From the NCBI GenBank assembly GCA_030340625.1, contig JAOPHQ010005154.1:112357-176356 (forward strand): DNA of 64,000 nt, in the 5' to 3' direction. This DNA is from Merluccius polli (taxonomy: Eukaryota; Chordata; Actinopteri; Gadiformes; Merlucciidae). Below are positions 62,697 through 64,000 of this stretch, in pieces. Every line of letters begins with the position of its first letter. Position 1 is the stretch's first letter. Under the pieces are notes generated by a model. It ran no database searches. It saw only the letters and a list, made by a program, of their open reading frames with translations, and had not been told where the DNA came from. The position numbers and the translations under genes are program-made.

Positions 62697-62710
62697 GTAA
62701 CACCCCCCCT
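62619..62710 (+). repeat. 'ctggtggtaacacccccc' minisatellite with poly-C
   Basis: Three units of ggtggtaacacc separated by C runs, the longest over 30 bp, whose length is probably unreliable. Confidence 0.85.
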
Positions 62711-62992
62711 CTTCGTTAGTTACAGTGTTTCTTCCGTACAGACATGTAACCAGGATCCTGCTGCGGGTCATTGTTGTGTTGTGTGTTTACTGTCATTAGT
62801 GAACATCTCATCTAGGTGCATCACATTTTTTTTTTAGTTTAGCATGACATTAGAAACAGACCTTTTTATTATTATGACTATATAGTGTCATGCATACAAC
62901 GGATTTGCCTAATTATATTAGTTTCCCTTCCTCTTGAGTGATAAATGAACATCTAGCATACGCTACAACAATCATATGACTTTATAAATAAA

Positions 62993-63019
62993 ATAATAAC
63001 AATAATAATAATAATATCC

Positions 63020-63051
<32 letters not shown>
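62993..63051 (+). repeat. (AAT)n microsatellite
   Basis: Runs of ataata with one interruption (atcct). The surrounding 62.1-63.2 kb shows nothing else recognisable. Confidence 0.92.
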
Positions 63052-63419
63052 GGCCTAATACGTAAATAATAAATAGTTATTTATAACAATATTATTGCAC
63101 CTTGCTCAAACACAGTGACTACTTACACAGATTGTTAATATTATAATTGAAATGACTCAACAGATATACCAGTTAGGCCTGTAATAGCTTTCTTTTGTTT
63201 TAATTACTGGTGGTCTCCATGAAGCCCATCCCGTCCCCTAGCGGTCCGGGACGTCTCCATGGTGGACTGAGACGCACGTCCCATTACGATAATAAGTTCA
63301 CATTAGCTCCTGTAAAGCCCTTCTCCCCCTCATCCATTCTCCCTCCCTCCTCCCCCCTCCCCCCTCCTCCTCCCTCATCCCTCCTCCTCCCCTCCCTCTC
63401 CCTCCTCCCTCTGATCCTG

Positions 63420-64000
63420 GCTGTGCCCACGGAGCGGCTCCGCTCAGCGCCTCCTCCCACCAGGCCGCCATATTGCCGCGCGTTACAAACGAGACGAGAC
63501 GGCGCGCGCTCCTCGGAGGGACAACCGCACACTGATCACCTGTTATCGATCATCCCAGCGTCCGGTAAGACTATTGATCAGGTTACATGTGCGGGTTTTA
63601 ACGCACTTTCCGCACTTTTGCGGCTTTTTTTTCGCCCGAGAAGCGTATGAGCCAACAGGTGTCTGCGGGATTAAGGTGAGGATAGTTGCTTCACGTCCAC
63701 CTGGCGGCTGGACCAACAGGACCGGTGACATATCTCGTCCCCTAGCTCGTCCCCTAGCTCGTCCCCTCATTTTGATTGATGGCCAAAGTGTCCCACCTCG
63801 AATTTCAAGCCTTGCCTATTTGAGCTGTTTTTTTAGTCTTTTAGAGGACGTGAGGTGTGTTTTAATTGCATTTATTTGCCCCTTTCAAAGCTAAAAACGT
63901 GAGATTTGATCGAGTTGCGAGGAGTCCACTTTCCCTGGCGCCGGGTGTGTTGTCTCCTCGGCGTAGGGAACTAGGAAAGGAAAGGTATTTTCACACTCCT
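63420..64000 (+). promoter_or_regulatory. CpG-rich promoter and probable first exon of the next gene
   Basis: CpG-dense sequence includes a YY1-type motif gccgccatatt (63464-63474), an initiator-like region, and a donor-like cgtccg|gtaagac at about 63564. A second CpG cluster is at 63910-63965. No coding exon is identifiable. The direction is inferred from the donor only. Confidence 0.45.

Overview
The window is vertebrate nuclear DNA, almost certainly from a teleost fish. Genes are split by GT-AG introns, long GT/AC microsatellites are common, tRNA-derived SINEs have fish-type tails, and there are Ty3/gypsy elements, a chromovirus, PIF/Harbinger and hAT-type MITEs and L2/CR1-type LINE fragments. 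The host genes also have clear vertebrate orthologues. The species cannot be named from the sequence alone.

Left third (1-14.6 kb): a nest of transposons. A PIF/Harbinger transposase C-terminus is cut by the window start. It is followed by a 416-bp foldback element, then a Ty3/gypsy element (1560-6025) with two near-identical LTRs but a deleted integrase core, then an antisense Myb/SANT-like ORF that may be the second Harbinger gene. After a tRNA-derived SINE comes a complete but broken minus-strand chromovirus (7618-12775; perfect 5-bp target duplication, chromodomain, apparent Tf1/sushi-like self-priming). Next is a 1.67-kb Harbinger-type non-autonomous element carrying another element inside it.

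Middle (15.0-30.1 kb): an opsin of the neuropsin (Opn5) group on the + strand. Three exons are visible and the first coding exon is missing. Its 13.3-kb intron holds a Harbinger MITE, LINE pieces, an LTR/primer-site palindrome, a 3'-truncated LINE, and an antisense multi-exon pseudogene of the teleost 'SAMD3-like' multicopy family. A decayed LINE and a gene-poor stretch follow to about 36.9 kb.

Right half (37.1-62.0 kb): two host genes in tandem on the + strand. The first is tagap, a RhoGAP with 14 coding exons, an N-terminal ARHGAP20-like region and a PH domain. The second is rsph3, a ciliary radial-spoke protein with 8 coding exons and an RFX X-box-like site upstream. TAGAP and RSPH3 are also neighbours in human 6q25, so this is conserved synteny. 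Each gene carries one apparent single-base frameshift in a short G run. Removing that one base makes all exon phases and the total length consistent, which suggests consensus errors rather than dead genes. The right edge (63.4-64 kb) looks like a CpG-rich promoter and first exon of another gene.

The observations I rate highest are: tagap exon 4, which is frame-neutral and has unusual elements at both splice sites (a (TG)n tract in place of a pyrimidine tract, and a perfect 16-bp hairpin covering the donor); the self-priming match in the chromovirus; the retention of an ARHGAP20-like N-terminus in fish tagap; and the nested transposon structures.
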